This document shows, in pieces, positions 1 to 6,865 of a stretch of 22,440 nt of DNA. The notes below the pieces were generated by a model. It saw only the letters and a list, made by a program, of their open reading frames with translations. It was not told where the DNA came from and searched no databases. The stretch is from an uncultured Dialister sp. GTDB taxonomy: Bacteria > Bacillota > Negativicutes > Veillonellales > Dialisteraceae. Within the stretch, counting starts at the first letter, position 1. Each line of letters begins with the position of its first letter. Position numbers and translations under genes: made by a program. The DNA lies in the NCBI RefSeq assembly GCF_900541605.1, contig NZ_UQKJ01000022.1, forward strand, positions 1 to 22,440, in the 5' to 3' direction.

Positions 1-113
1 TGATGGCTCCCGGCCCGCAGGGCCTGGCCAGCTTTCCTGGCAGCTAGCCGCTAGAAGCTAAAAGCCCACATACGGACGCACGACACTCAGCCACACACCC
101 GCGGCAGAGCCGC
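1..113. repeat. Partial composite palindromic repeat (right arm)
   Basis: This is the right-hand part of a modular intergenic repeat cut off by the window start. In order it has a hairpin GGCCC-GCA-GGGCC (12-24), a period-7 stretch CAGCTAG/CCGCTAG/AAGCTAA (41-61), an AGCCCAC...GGACGCACGACACTCAGCCACACA-type segment (63-97), and a second hairpin GCGGC-AGA-GCCGC (101-113). The CCGGCC...CTGGCC block at 10-29 matches the reverse complement of 12486-12505 at 19 of 20 bases, and the segment after the heptamers matches 6721-6757. No T-tract follows the hairpins on either strand, so neither is called as a ligA terminator. Confidence 0.6.
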
Positions 114-116
114 TGG

Positions 117-195
117 AGGTCTAGACCTAGATCTAGATCTAGACCTTCAAGGGACTTCGTCTCCCTGCCCTCGATCTCGACCTCGGTCTCGATCT
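117..195. repeat. Two period-6 tandem arrays 3' of ligA
   Basis: Two short hexamer arrays lie here. The first (117-146) has units CTAGAC/CTAGAT/CTAGAT/CTAGAC. The second (170-195) has units CTCGAT/CTCGAC/CTCGGT/CTCGAT. Read in the ligA sense (minus strand), the second begins right after the TAA stop as GATCGAGACCGAGGTCGAGA. The same type of array follows the fabK stop and the eno terminator in the same gene-relative orientation. The 22 bp between the arrays contain only a weak AGGGA/TCCCT pairing. Confidence 0.65.
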
Positions 196-196
196 T

Positions 197-2197
197 TTAC
201 TTCACTCCAGCCCTTGCGAGGAATGTGGCTTCGTCGATGACGGGGATTCCTTTGGCCCTGGCTTTTTCCAGTTTGCTGCCTGCATCTTCGCCTGCCACGA
301 CGAGGGTGGTTTTGTTGGTCACCGAAGACTGGGTGTCGCCGCCCTGGCGCTTGATGATGTCCCCTGCTTCCCGGCGGCCCATGGAGGTGAGTTTGCCGGT
401 GAGCACCACCATTTCTCCTTCGAAGGCCCGGCCTTCGGTTTCTTCTTTCACGTCTTCCATGAGGACCCCGGCGTCTTTCAGTTTATTGATGACGGCAAGG
501 TTCTTCACGTCGTGGAGGTAGTCGTAGAGGCTCGTCGCAATGACTTTCCCGATGCCTTCGGTTTCCTGGATGTCTTCTACGCCGGCGGCGATGATGGCGT
601 CCATGGTGCCGAAGCGGCGGGAGATGAGTTCTGCCCCCTTGGCACCGAGGAAGCGGATGCCAAGGCCGAAGAGGAGTTTCGCCAGGCCCCGGCCTTTGCT
701 GTCCACAATGGCGGCGACCAGGTTGGCGGCGCTCTTTTCACCCATCCGCTCGATCTGTTCGATGTCTTCCTGCTTCAGGCGGTAGAAGTCGCCGGGGTCT
801 TCTACCAGGTGGTAAGCGAGAAGGCTGTCCACCACCGAGGGGCCCATGCCTTCGATGTCCATGGCGTCCCGGGAGGAGAAGTGGATCAGTTTTTCCCGGA
901 CCACGCCGCCGCAGTTGGGGTTCGTGCAGCGGTAGGCCGCTTCTCCTTCGATGCGGTGCACCGGTTCTCCGCAGACCGGGCAGGTGGCGGGCATTTCAAA
1001 GACCTGTTCCGTGCCGTTTCTCTTGTCCTTCAGGACTGTGGAGATTTCCGGGATAATTTCCCCGGCCTTGTAGATCATGACGTGGTCCCCTACGCGGATG
1101 TCCTTTTCGTGGATGAAGTCCATGTTATGGAGGGTGGCCCGTTTCACGGTGGTGCCGGCCAGGTGGACCGGCGTCAGGTCCGCCGACGGGGTGAGGACGC
1201 CGGTGCGGCCCATGGTGACGATGATGCGCTCCACCTTTGTTTCCACTTCTTCCGGTGGGTACTTATAGGCCATAGCCCATTTCGGGTCTTTCACCGTGGC
1301 GCCCAGGATATTCTGCTGGGCGAAATCGTTTACTTTGATCACCATGCCGTCGGTGTCGTAGCCCAGGTCATGGCGCTTCTGTTCCCATTCGTTCACCCCT
1401 CTGATGACCCCTTCGATGGAGTCCCATTTCCGGTAATTCGGGTTCACCTGGAAATGGAAGGCTTCCAGCTGCTTCAGGAGTTCTTCCTGGGACCGGATTT
1501 CCAGTCCCTGGATATCCCCCAGTGCGTAGGCGAAGAAGGCCAGGTTTCTGGCGGCAGTGACGTGGGGGTCCAGCTGCCGCAGGGAACCGGCGGCGGCGTT
1601 GCGGCAGTTGGCGAAGGGCATGAGGCCCGCTTCGTCCCGTTCTTCATTGAGGGCGATGAAGCTCTTTCTGGGCATGTATACTTCTCCCCGGACTTCCATG
1701 TAGGCCGGAGCGTTTTCGATGTAGAGGGGGATGGTGTGGATGGTCTTCACGTTGGCCGTCACGTCTTCCCCTACCCTGCCGTCACCCCGGGTGAGGCCCT
1801 GGACGAGGCTGCCGTTCTCGTAGATCAGGTTCATGGAGAGGCCGTCGATTTTGAGTTCCGTAATGTATTCCACGTGATCCGTGTGGAGCCCTTCCTTCAC
1901 CCGGCGGTCGAAGTCCCGGAGTTCATCGGCGCTGAAGGCGTTGGCGAGACTCAGCATGGGCTTCCGGAAACGGACTTTCCGGAAGTCATCGGAGGCCTTG
2001 CCCCCCACCCGCTGGGTGGGAGAGTCCGGGGTCACGAGCTCGGGGTATTCTTTTTCCAGGTCCACCAGCTGCCGGTAGAGATGGTCAAATTCGTAGTCCG
2101 TGATTTCCGGTGCGTCCTTCACGTAGTACAGATAGCTGTGATGGCGGATTTCTTTCCGCAGTGCTTCTACCTTTTTCCTGATTTCTTCTGATGCCAT
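197..2197 (-). CDS. ligA: NAD-dependent DNA ligase LigA
   Basis: Seals nicks in duplex DNA using NAD+, in replication (Okazaki fragments) and excision repair, in the cytoplasm. At 666 aa it has the usual family length. Visible in order: domain Ia with the HSYLYYVKDAPEITDYEFD segment (about 20-38) that binds NMN; the adenylation motif KIDG with catalytic Lys116; the RGEVYMP motif; an OB-fold region; a four-cysteine zinc finger starting CPVCG and continuing CTNPNCGG; helix-hairpin-helix repeats (EGMG, ERMG, LFGLGIR, EGIG); and a C-terminal BRCT domain starting near VVLTGKL. The ATG at 2197 is preceded by AAGGG at a 6-nt spacing. It starts 12 nt after the pcrA stop, so the two genes are almost certainly co-transcribed. 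No conventional terminator was found in 1-196. Confidence 0.97.
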   Translation of the reverse strand: MASEEIRKKVEALRKEIRHHSYLYYVKDAPEITDYEFDHLYRQLVDLEKEYPELVTPDSPTQRVGGKASDDFRKVRFRKPMLSLANAFSADELRDFDRRVKEGLHTDHVEYITELKIDGLSMNLIYENGSLVQGLTRGDGRVGEDVTANVKTIHTIPLYIENAPAYMEVRGEVYMPRKSFIALNEERDEAGLMPFANCRNAAAGSLRQLDPHVTAARNLAFFAYALGDIQGLEIRSQEELLKQLEAFHFQVNPNYRKWDSIEGVIRGVNEWEQKRHDLGYDTDGMVIKVNDFAQQNILGATVKDPKWAMAYKYPPEEVETKVERIIVTMGRTGVLTPSADLTPVHLAGTTVKRATLHNMDFIHEKDIRVGDHVMIYKAGEIIPEISTVLKDKRNGTEQVFEMPATCPVCGEPVHRIEGEAAYRCTNPNCGGVVREKLIHFSSRDAMDIEGMGPSVVDSLLAYHLVEDPGDFYRLKQEDIEQIERMGEKSAANLVAAIVDSKGRGLAKLLFGLGIRFLGAKGAELISRRFGTMDAIIAAGVEDIQETEGIGKVIATSLYDYLHDVKNLAVINKLKDAGVLMEDVKEETEGRAFEGEMVVLTGKLTSMGRREAGDIIKRQGGDTQSSVTNKTTLVVAGEDAGSKLEKARAKGIPVIDEATFLARAGVK

Positions 2198-2209
2198 AGT
2201 ATCCCTTCT

Positions 2210-4417
2210 TTAATCCTCTTTTGTAATGGGCGCAAAGGCCACCATGAGCTGCCGGATTTTCCCTGAGAAATCCACTTTAATCATCATATTCTTGTCTCCG
2301 CCGGTGACTGCCACCACTTTCCCCTTTCCCCAGAGGTTATGGACAGCGGTGTCTCCCACTTTCCAGTCATACCGTGCTTTGACGCTGCTCTTTTTGGGTT
2401 TGTTCACCACTGCCGCATCGGACAGGGCGTAGCGGCTTCTGGTCTCATTCTGCCAGCGCCGTGCGGTGTGGGCTCTTTCTCTCTTTTCGTCGTCATTCAC
2501 GTGGTCCACAAGGTCCGAGGGAATCTCATCCAGGAAACGGCTGGCAGCGTAGGGCTTAATCTGTCCATACATGGTGCGCATGTGGGCGTTGCAGAGGTAG
2601 AGTTCCTTCTTCGCCCGGGTGATGGCCACGTAACAGAGGCGCCGCTCTTCTTCCAGCCTCGATTCTTCCATGAGGGACCGGACACCGGGGAATATGCCTT
2701 CGTCCATGCCGGGGAGGAAGACAATGGGGAATTCCAGGCCCTTGGCGCTGTGCATAGTCATCAAAGTCACCTTATCGTCGGTTTCCTGGTATCCGTCCAC
2801 ATCATTGACCAGGGCCACCTGTTCCAGGAATTCCGCCAGCCCTTCGCCGGGGTGGCTGGTGGTGAAGTCCTTCGCCACGGAGAGAAGTTCGCCCAGGTTT
2901 TCTTCCCGGCTCTGGGCCTGGGGGTCGCTGCTTTCCTGGAGGAGGGAAAGGTACTTCGTGTCGGTCATGATTTTCTGGATGAGGTCGAAAATATTCATTT
3001 CCGTGGAGGCATTCAGGAAATCAAAGATCATGGCGCTGAAATTCTGCAGTTTCAGCTGGGCGGAAGGGGCAATGGAGGAGCCCTCCACCGCCATGATGCC
3101 TTCGAACATGGACATGCCGCCGGCATTGGCGTAGTCCGACAGTTTCTGCACCGTGGTGGCGCCGATGCCCCGCTTCGGTACGTTGATGATGCGGGCCAGG
3201 CTGATGTTATCCCGGAAATTGTTGATCACCTTCAGATAGGCCATGATATCCCGGATTTCTGCCCGGTCGTAGAATCGGGTGCCCCCTACCATGGTGTAGC
3301 CGATGCCCCGCTTCACCAGGGTTTCTTCCAGTACCCGGGACTGGGCATTCATGCGGTAGAGGACCGCCATATTTCCATAGGGCTCATGGTCTTCGTCGTG
3401 CTTTTTCTTCATGGTATTCACGATGAATTCCGCTTCGTTGTGCTCGTCCATGGCGGTATACCATTTCAGGTGGGCGCCCCCTTTTTGGGCGGTCCAGAGC
3501 TTCTTCGACGGCCGGTCCGGATTGTTCTCGATTACCGCGTTCGCGGCGTCCAGGATGGTCTGGGTGGAGCGGTAATTCTGCTCCAGCTTGATGATTTTCG
3601 CCTTGGGATAGTCGGACTTGAAATCCATGATGTTTCGGAGGTCCGCGCCACGCCAGGAGTAAATGCTCTGGTCCGCATCGCCTACGGCGCAGATATTCTG
3701 GAGGCTGCCGGCAATGTACTTCGCCATGAGGTACTGGGCGTGGTTCGTGTCCTGGTATTCGTCGATGAGAATGTAGTGGAACCGGTCCTGCCACCGCCGG
3801 CGGATGGTCTCATTGGACAGGAGGGCGGTGGTGATGAAGAGAAGGTCGTCGAAGTCCAGGGCATTATTCTGCTTCATGTGCCTGTCGTAGAGGTCGTAGA
3901 CGTCGGCCACCTTCTGGTTGTAGAAATTTCCCCCTGCCTGCTGGCGGAAGGCCTTCGGTGAAAGGAGCTTGTTCTTGGCGGAGGAAATACTGCCCTGGAT
4001 GGCGTTCGGCTGGAACTGTTTGTCGTCCAGGTTCAGCTCCTTCAGCACGTTCTTCACCAGCTGCTTGGAATCATCGGAATCATAGATGGTGAACTTGTCC
4101 GTGTAGGGCGGGTAATTGTTGATTTCCCTCCGGAGGAACCGGGCGCCGAAGGAATGGAATGTGTACATCCAGATACGGTCCGCCTGGGGACCAACGAGGC
4201 TGTGTACCCGGTCCCTCATTTCCTTGGCCGCCTTATTCGTGAAGGTGATGGCCAGGATCTCTCCCGGACGGATGCCGAGCTCCAGCATATGGGCAATGCG
4301 GCAGGTCAGGGCCTTCGTCTTTCCGGACCCGGCGCCGGCCATAATGAGCACCGGCCCTTCTACCTGCTTCACCGCTTCCAACTGGCGGTCATTTAATGTA
4401 TCTAAATAGTTGTTCAT
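2210..4417 (-). CDS. pcrA: ATP-dependent DNA helicase PcrA (UvrD/Rep family)
   Basis: A 3'-5' superfamily 1A helicase for nucleotide excision repair, rolling-circle replication and removal of RNA polymerase or recombinase from DNA. At 735 aa it matches PcrA of Gram-positive-type bacteria. Visible: Q motif LNDRQLEAV; Walker A AGAGSGKT (27-34); motif Ia TFTNKAAKEM; Walker B DEYQDTN (219-225); motif III GDADQSIYSWRGA (246-258); motif IV QNYRST; motif V near HSAKGLEFPIVFLPG; motif VI CYVAITRAKKELYL. The C-terminus has the Tudor-like RNA-polymerase-binding fold seen in PcrA (VGDTAVHNLWGKGKVVAV). The start ATG at 4417 has AAGGAG 5 nt upstream. It is first in the pcrA-ligA unit, but repeats begin only about 20 bp upstream and I see no convincing sigma-70 promoter in the next 140 bp. 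Confidence 0.97.
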   Translation of the reverse strand: MNNYLDTLNDRQLEAVKQVEGPVLIMAGAGSGKTKALTCRIAHMLELGIRPGEILAITFTNKAAKEMRDRVHSLVGPQADRIWMYTFHSFGARFLRREINNYPPYTDKFTIYDSDDSKQLVKNVLKELNLDDKQFQPNAIQGSISSAKNKLLSPKAFRQQAGGNFYNQKVADVYDLYDRHMKQNNALDFDDLLFITTALLSNETIRRRWQDRFHYILIDEYQDTNHAQYLMAKYIAGSLQNICAVGDADQSIYSWRGADLRNIMDFKSDYPKAKIIKLEQNYRSTQTILDAANAVIENNPDRPSKKLWTAQKGGAHLKWYTAMDEHNEAEFIVNTMKKKHDEDHEPYGNMAVLYRMNAQSRVLEETLVKRGIGYTMVGGTRFYDRAEIRDIMAYLKVINNFRDNISLARIINVPKRGIGATTVQKLSDYANAGGMSMFEGIMAVEGSSIAPSAQLKLQNFSAMIFDFLNASTEMNIFDLIQKIMTDTKYLSLLQESSDPQAQSREENLGELLSVAKDFTTSHPGEGLAEFLEQVALVNDVDGYQETDDKVTLMTMHSAKGLEFPIVFLPGMDEGIFPGVRSLMEESRLEEERRLCYVAITRAKKELYLCNAHMRTMYGQIKPYAASRFLDEIPSDLVDHVNDDEKRERAHTARRWQNETRSRYALSDAAVVNKPKKSSVKARYDWKVGDTAVHNLWGKGKVVAVTGGDKNMMIKVDFSGKIRQLMVAFAPITKED

Positions 4418-4439
4418 TCTTTCTCCTTATGGTATTACA

Positions 4440-4570
4440 GCCGCTTTGCGGCGAAGATTTGAGATTTGAGATTTGAGATTTGAGAGTTGAGGCCTCGCGG
4501 CTTCGCCGAAAATGCAGAATTGAGATTTGAGATTTGAGATTTGAGAGTTGAGGTCCAGCGGCTTCGCCGC
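4440..4570. repeat. Duplicated heptamer array + CTTCG hairpin module upstream of pcrA
   Basis: Two copies of the same module sit in tandem. Copy 1 has a TTGAGAT-type period-7 array (4456-4492), then GCGGCTTCGCCG. Copy 2 has the array at 4519-4552, then GCGGCTTCGCCGCAAATG. Both arrays end in TTGAGAGTTGAGG before a short spacer and the hairpin. A further palindrome GCCGC-TTT-GCGGC lies at 4440-4452, next to pcrA. A third copy of the module is at 22244-22314. Confidence 0.75.
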
Positions 4571-4730
4571 AAATGCCCCCCCTCCGTCTGCTCCGCAGAC
4601 AGCTCCCCCGAGGGGGGAGCCAGGTTATTAGCCTGCGGCGCTTCCATCAGCTGCCCTTTATCTGCTTCGCAGAGCCCGCCTCTTCGAGGCGGATCCATCC
4701 CCCGCCCTTTGGGCTGCCGCCGTTTGGCCT
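4571..4730. repeat. Cluster of short GC-rich hairpins (intergenic repeat)
   Basis: A chain of small palindromes: GTCTGC-TCC-GCAGAC, GCTCCCCC-GA-GGGGGAGC, TCTGC-TTC-GCAGA and CCGCCTC-TTC-GAGGCGG, followed by GGATCCATCCCC and GCCCTTTGGGC. The GGCGGATCCATCCCC...GCCCTTTGGGC part recurs at 5019-5058 and, inverted, at 16110-16145. Reading frames through here (for example a minus-strand frame over 4435-4698) only translate the repeat. Confidence 0.65.
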
Positions 4731-4736
4731 AAAAGG

Positions 4737-4767
4737 AAGGCGCTTTGATGGGCAGGCTAAGCGCCTT
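4737..4767. terminator. Terminator-like hairpin, orphan
   Basis: A 9-bp perfect stem AAGGCGCTT / AAGCGCCTT with a 13-nt loop, followed on the plus strand by TTG only. It looks like an intrinsic terminator with a poor T-tract, but no gene ends nearby on either strand. It may be a remnant. Confidence 0.3.
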
Positions 4768-5128
4768 TTGTATTCAGGCCAAACTTGGAAGTCCTATGCA
4801 GGACTTCCATCTCCAAGGGGGCACTTGCTTAATGGTTGACTCGATAGAAGAAATAACGTTCATTGTAGGCTATCCCGTCAACAGGCAGGCCCTTAGAGAA
4901 GGCCCCACCAAAGGCGCAGAATGGATTGATGCCGATTGCCGCATGGCGGCTATCCAGCTCAAGGCCCCACACGTTCAAATGCAATATCAGCCACTCCGGT
5001 ACCACAGAACCCGCCTCCGGGAGGCGGATCCATCCCCTGCCCTTTGGGCGTCCCCCTTCTCCAAGGGGGAGCGCTTTTACAGATAGAGCCACTCATAGGA
5101 TGTTCGTGATCACTGTACGAAATGCCGC
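4768..5128. repeat. Gene-free stretch with macro-repeat sequence
   Basis: No credible gene. Blocks shared with other gaps are a CCATCTCCAAGGGGGCACTTGCTTA segment (4805-4829, resembling 22351-22375 and 16030-16055), a CTCGATAGA segment (4841-4849) also at 22371-22379, and the GGCGGATCCATCCC...GGGCGTCCCCCTTCTCC block at 5020-5075. The middle (4860-5010) is less repetitive. Minus-strand (4829-5092) and plus-strand (4745-5086) open frames cross it, but neither has a recognisable domain and both run into repeat sequence. Confidence 0.5.
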
Positions 5129-5275
5129 AGGCGAAACAGCTTTCCTGAAAGCTGATAGCTGGAAGCTGGAAGCCCTCACAGGTTCAGCCGGTTACCCACT
5201 CACCCGTCACCGGGCCCGAAGGGCCTAAGCGCCCAGCTACCAGCCACCAGCTACAGATTCGCCGAAGGCGAATCT
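5129..5275. repeat. Heptamer arrays and GAA-loop hairpins
   Basis: Period-7 arrays AGCTGAT/AGCTGGA/AGCTGGA (5151-5171) and CAGCTAC/CAGCCAC/CAGCTAC (5234-5254) flank a GGCCC-GAA-GGGCC hairpin (5213-5225). A perfect 8-bp hairpin GATTCGCC-GAA-GGCGAATC follows at 5256-5274. The part before the first array, AGCTTTCCTGAAAGCTG, resembles the core of the palindrome at 13878-13912. Confidence 0.6.
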
Positions 5276-5284
5276 CCCATACTT

Positions 5285-5320
5285 AAGAAACCCCTAGCGG
5301 CTTCGCCGCTAAGGGTTCTT
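5285..5320 (-). terminator. Intrinsic terminator of ppaC
   Basis: Stem AACCCCTAGCGGC (5289-5301), loop TTC, GCCGCTAAGGGTT (5305-5317), with one mismatch or G-U pair over 13 bp. On the minus strand it is followed by TTTCTT. It starts about 15 nt after the ppaC stop. Confidence 0.75.
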
Positions 5321-5332
5321 CCAGCTTTCTGC

Positions 5333-6277
5333 TTATTCTCCGTAAACCTTCAGGAGGAACGGAGCCACCTGTTTCTTACGGGACATCACCTTCGGCAGGT
5401 AAATAGCGCCGTTTTCCGCTTTCTTTCCGAAAGCCTTTTCCGCGGCTGCTTCTGCGCCGTCGGTGAACCAGAGGTATGTATCTTCTGTGAGGATATTGGT
5501 CACCATGAGGTAGGAAGCTTCATAGTTCTTCGCTGCCTTTGTTGCTTCCAGTTCTTTCATGATATCCGCTTTCTTGGCATTGATGGGATCCACGTCCATG
5601 ACGGAGATCTGGCCGCAGCTGAATGTTTTGCCGCCGGCTTCGAATTCCTTCGTGTCGTTGTGGGCCAGCTTTTCAGCGGAGTAATCGGAAATGTCGGCGC
5701 CTGCCTTCAGCATGTCCATGCCGTATTTTTCATAGTCCACGCCGGCGATTTCTGCCAGTTCTTTCACAGCCTGTTTATCTTCTTCGGTGCAGGTGGGAGA
5801 ACGGAAGAGAACCGTATCGGAAATGATGGCGGACAGCATCATGCCTGCCACTTCTTTGGACGGTTTCTTTCCATAAAGTTTGTAGAGGCCCCAGATGACG
5901 GTATTCACGCAGCCCACGGGACGGATAAGGATGAAAATGGGGGTATCGGTTTCGAAATCACCGAGACGGTGATGGTCGATGAGTTCCAGCACGTCAGCGT
6001 CTTTGATGCCGTCCACGCACTGTTTAGATTCGTTGTGGTCCACCAGGATGACCTTCGTCTTTTCATCGTCCGGGTTTTTACGGGCAACGGAGGTGAGGAG
6101 TACCGGTGCTTCTACTTTGAAATAGTCCAGGGCGAATTTCGTTTCTTTGTTCGGTTCCCCTGCTCTGGCAGCTACGGCGTCCATGCCGAGCTGTCTCTTC
6201 AGGTAGGAATAGGAAATGGCAGCGGCAATGCTGTCGGTGTCCGGGGATTTATGTCCTGTTACGTATACTTTGCTCAT
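5333..6277 (-). CDS. ppaC: Manganese-dependent inorganic pyrophosphatase (family II, DHH)
   Basis: Hydrolyses pyrophosphate to phosphate in the cytoplasm, pulling biosynthetic reactions forward. At 314 aa it is the compact family II form without CBS or DRTGG regulatory inserts. Metal-site motifs are all visible: HKSPDTDS with His9, Asp13 and Asp15; VDHNE with Asp80; the DHH motif at 101-103; and SDT with Asp154. The C-terminal DHHA2 domain ends in the substrate-binding SRKKQ (299-303). AAAGGAG lies 8 nt before the ATG. It appears monocistronic: an extended -10 element lies upstream and a terminator downstream. Confidence 0.97.
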   Translation of the reverse strand: MSKVYVTGHKSPDTDSIAAAISYSYLKRQLGMDAVAARAGEPNKETKFALDYFKVEAPVLLTSVARKNPDDEKTKVILVDHNESKQCVDGIKDADVLELIDHHRLGDFETDTPIFILIRPVGCVNTVIWGLYKLYGKKPSKEVAGMMLSAIISDTVLFRSPTCTEEDKQAVKELAEIAGVDYEKYGMDMLKAGADISDYSAEKLAHNDTKEFEAGGKTFSCGQISVMDVDPINAKKADIMKELEATKAAKNYEASYLMVTNILTEDTYLWFTDGAEAAAEKAFGKKAENGAIYLPKVMSRKKQVAPFLLKVYGE

Positions 6278-6325
6278 AGTTATCGCTCCTTTGGTGAAAC
6301 TTTTCTGCGGTCATAATGCTTATAC

Positions 6326-6334
6326 ATTATACCA
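6326..6334 (-). promoter_or_regulatory. Promoter of ppaC (extended -10)
   Basis: On the minus strand the sequence is TGG-TATAAT, a perfect -10 hexamer with the upstream TG of an extended -10. The -35 region is poor, as is usual for such promoters. It lies about 50 nt before the ppaC start. The cggR promoter has the identical nine bases. Confidence 0.7.
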
Positions 6335-6380
6335 TGAAGGACCAGCGGATTTCATCTGTTTTTTATGGCAGCTGAGTGCC

Positions 6381-6780
6381 GGTGTGAACGGACAGGGTCT
6401 GTGTGGCTAAGCGTACGTACGAACGTATGGGGCTTCTAGCTGTTAGCTGTTAGCATCTAGGGAAGCGCTGATTAATTCGCAGAGTCCGATTATACATGTA
6501 TTTTCATGCAATACTGCGTCATAATCCTCCTTAAATAGCTCGCTATTCGCGTCGGATTATTCCTTGTATTGCATGAAAATACAAGAGTATAATCGAACAA
6601 CGATTTAATCAGTGCTTCCCTAGGAAATCTGGTCCGCCTACGGCGCCAAATTTGCTCGAATGGTAGATTACCATGCCGTAGGCCGATGGGCCTTTCTAGC
6701 AGCTAGAAGCCAGCAGCTAGAAGCCCCCGCCCGTTTGTACGACACGCAGCCACACAGCCCCTGTCCGTTCGCACGACACC
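6381..6780. repeat. Large imperfect palindrome interrupted by a MITE
   Basis: The left arm (about 6383-6455) and right arm (about 6705-6776) are inverted repeats, roughly 80% identical by eye over about 70 bp. Each arm contains GAACGGACAGGG, CTGTGTGGCT and GGGGCTTCTAGCTG. After removal of the 159-bp MITE and one 4-bp target copy the pairing continues inwards: TCCGCCTACGGC (6633-6644) against GCCGTAGGCCGA (6675-6686), with ATGGTA-GAT-TACCAT (6660-6674) near the centre. The heptamer arrays are part of the arms (6436-6455 and 6696-6723). It separates the ppaC promoter from the eno terminator. Confidence 0.75.
6461..6619. mobile_element. Foldback MITE, 159 bp, with 4-bp target duplication
   Basis: Terminal inverted repeats GGAAGCGCTGATTAA / TTAATCAGTGCTTCC (one mismatch) are flanked by direct CTAG copies at 6457-6460 and 6620-6623. 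The inner halves also pair, including CGATTATAC and GTATTTTCATGCAATAC, down to a central AATAGC-TC-GCTATT, so the whole element is one long hairpin. It has no coding capacity. GGAAG ends plus a YTAR target duplication are features of IS5-group elements, so an IS5-type transposase elsewhere could have moved it (inference). Related copies are at 16223 and 22391. Confidence 0.85.
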
Positions 6781-6824
6781 TTGCCACAGGACCACCGCAG
6801 ACTGGCCCCATCAATCTCGATCTC

Positions 6825-6858
6825 AAAAAAACTCCCGCCAAAGGGCGGGAGTTTTTTT
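6825..6858 (-). terminator. Intrinsic terminator of the cggR-gap-pgk-tpiA-eno operon
   Basis: Perfect stem ACTCCCGCC-AAA-GGGCGGGAGT with A-runs on the left and seven T on the right. On the minus strand it reads into TTTTTTTGAG. It starts 7 nt after the eno stop. By symmetry it could also stop plus-strand transcription. Confidence 0.93.
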
Positions 6859-6865
6859 GATTTCA

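Noticed and set aside
101..113. GCGGC-AGA-GCCGC as ligA terminator
   Set aside because: Short stem with no T-run on the minus strand.
512..2191. Long plus-strand open frame opposite ligA
   Set aside because: Antisense shadow of a complete ligA; the translation is low-complexity with no domain.
2339..3961. Long plus-strand open frame opposite pcrA
   Set aside because: Antisense shadow of pcrA with all helicase motifs on the minus strand.
4426..4431. TAATAC as the pcrA -10
   Set aside because: It would place the transcription start at the ribosome binding site, leaving no usable leader.
4456..4552. CRISPR-like array
   Set aside because: Unit is 7 bases with no spacers; simple tandem repeats and no cas genes.
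4435..4698. Minus-strand small ORF upstream of pcrA
   Set aside because: Its translation is the hairpin and heptamer repeats themselves; similar peptides arise at 16047-16265.
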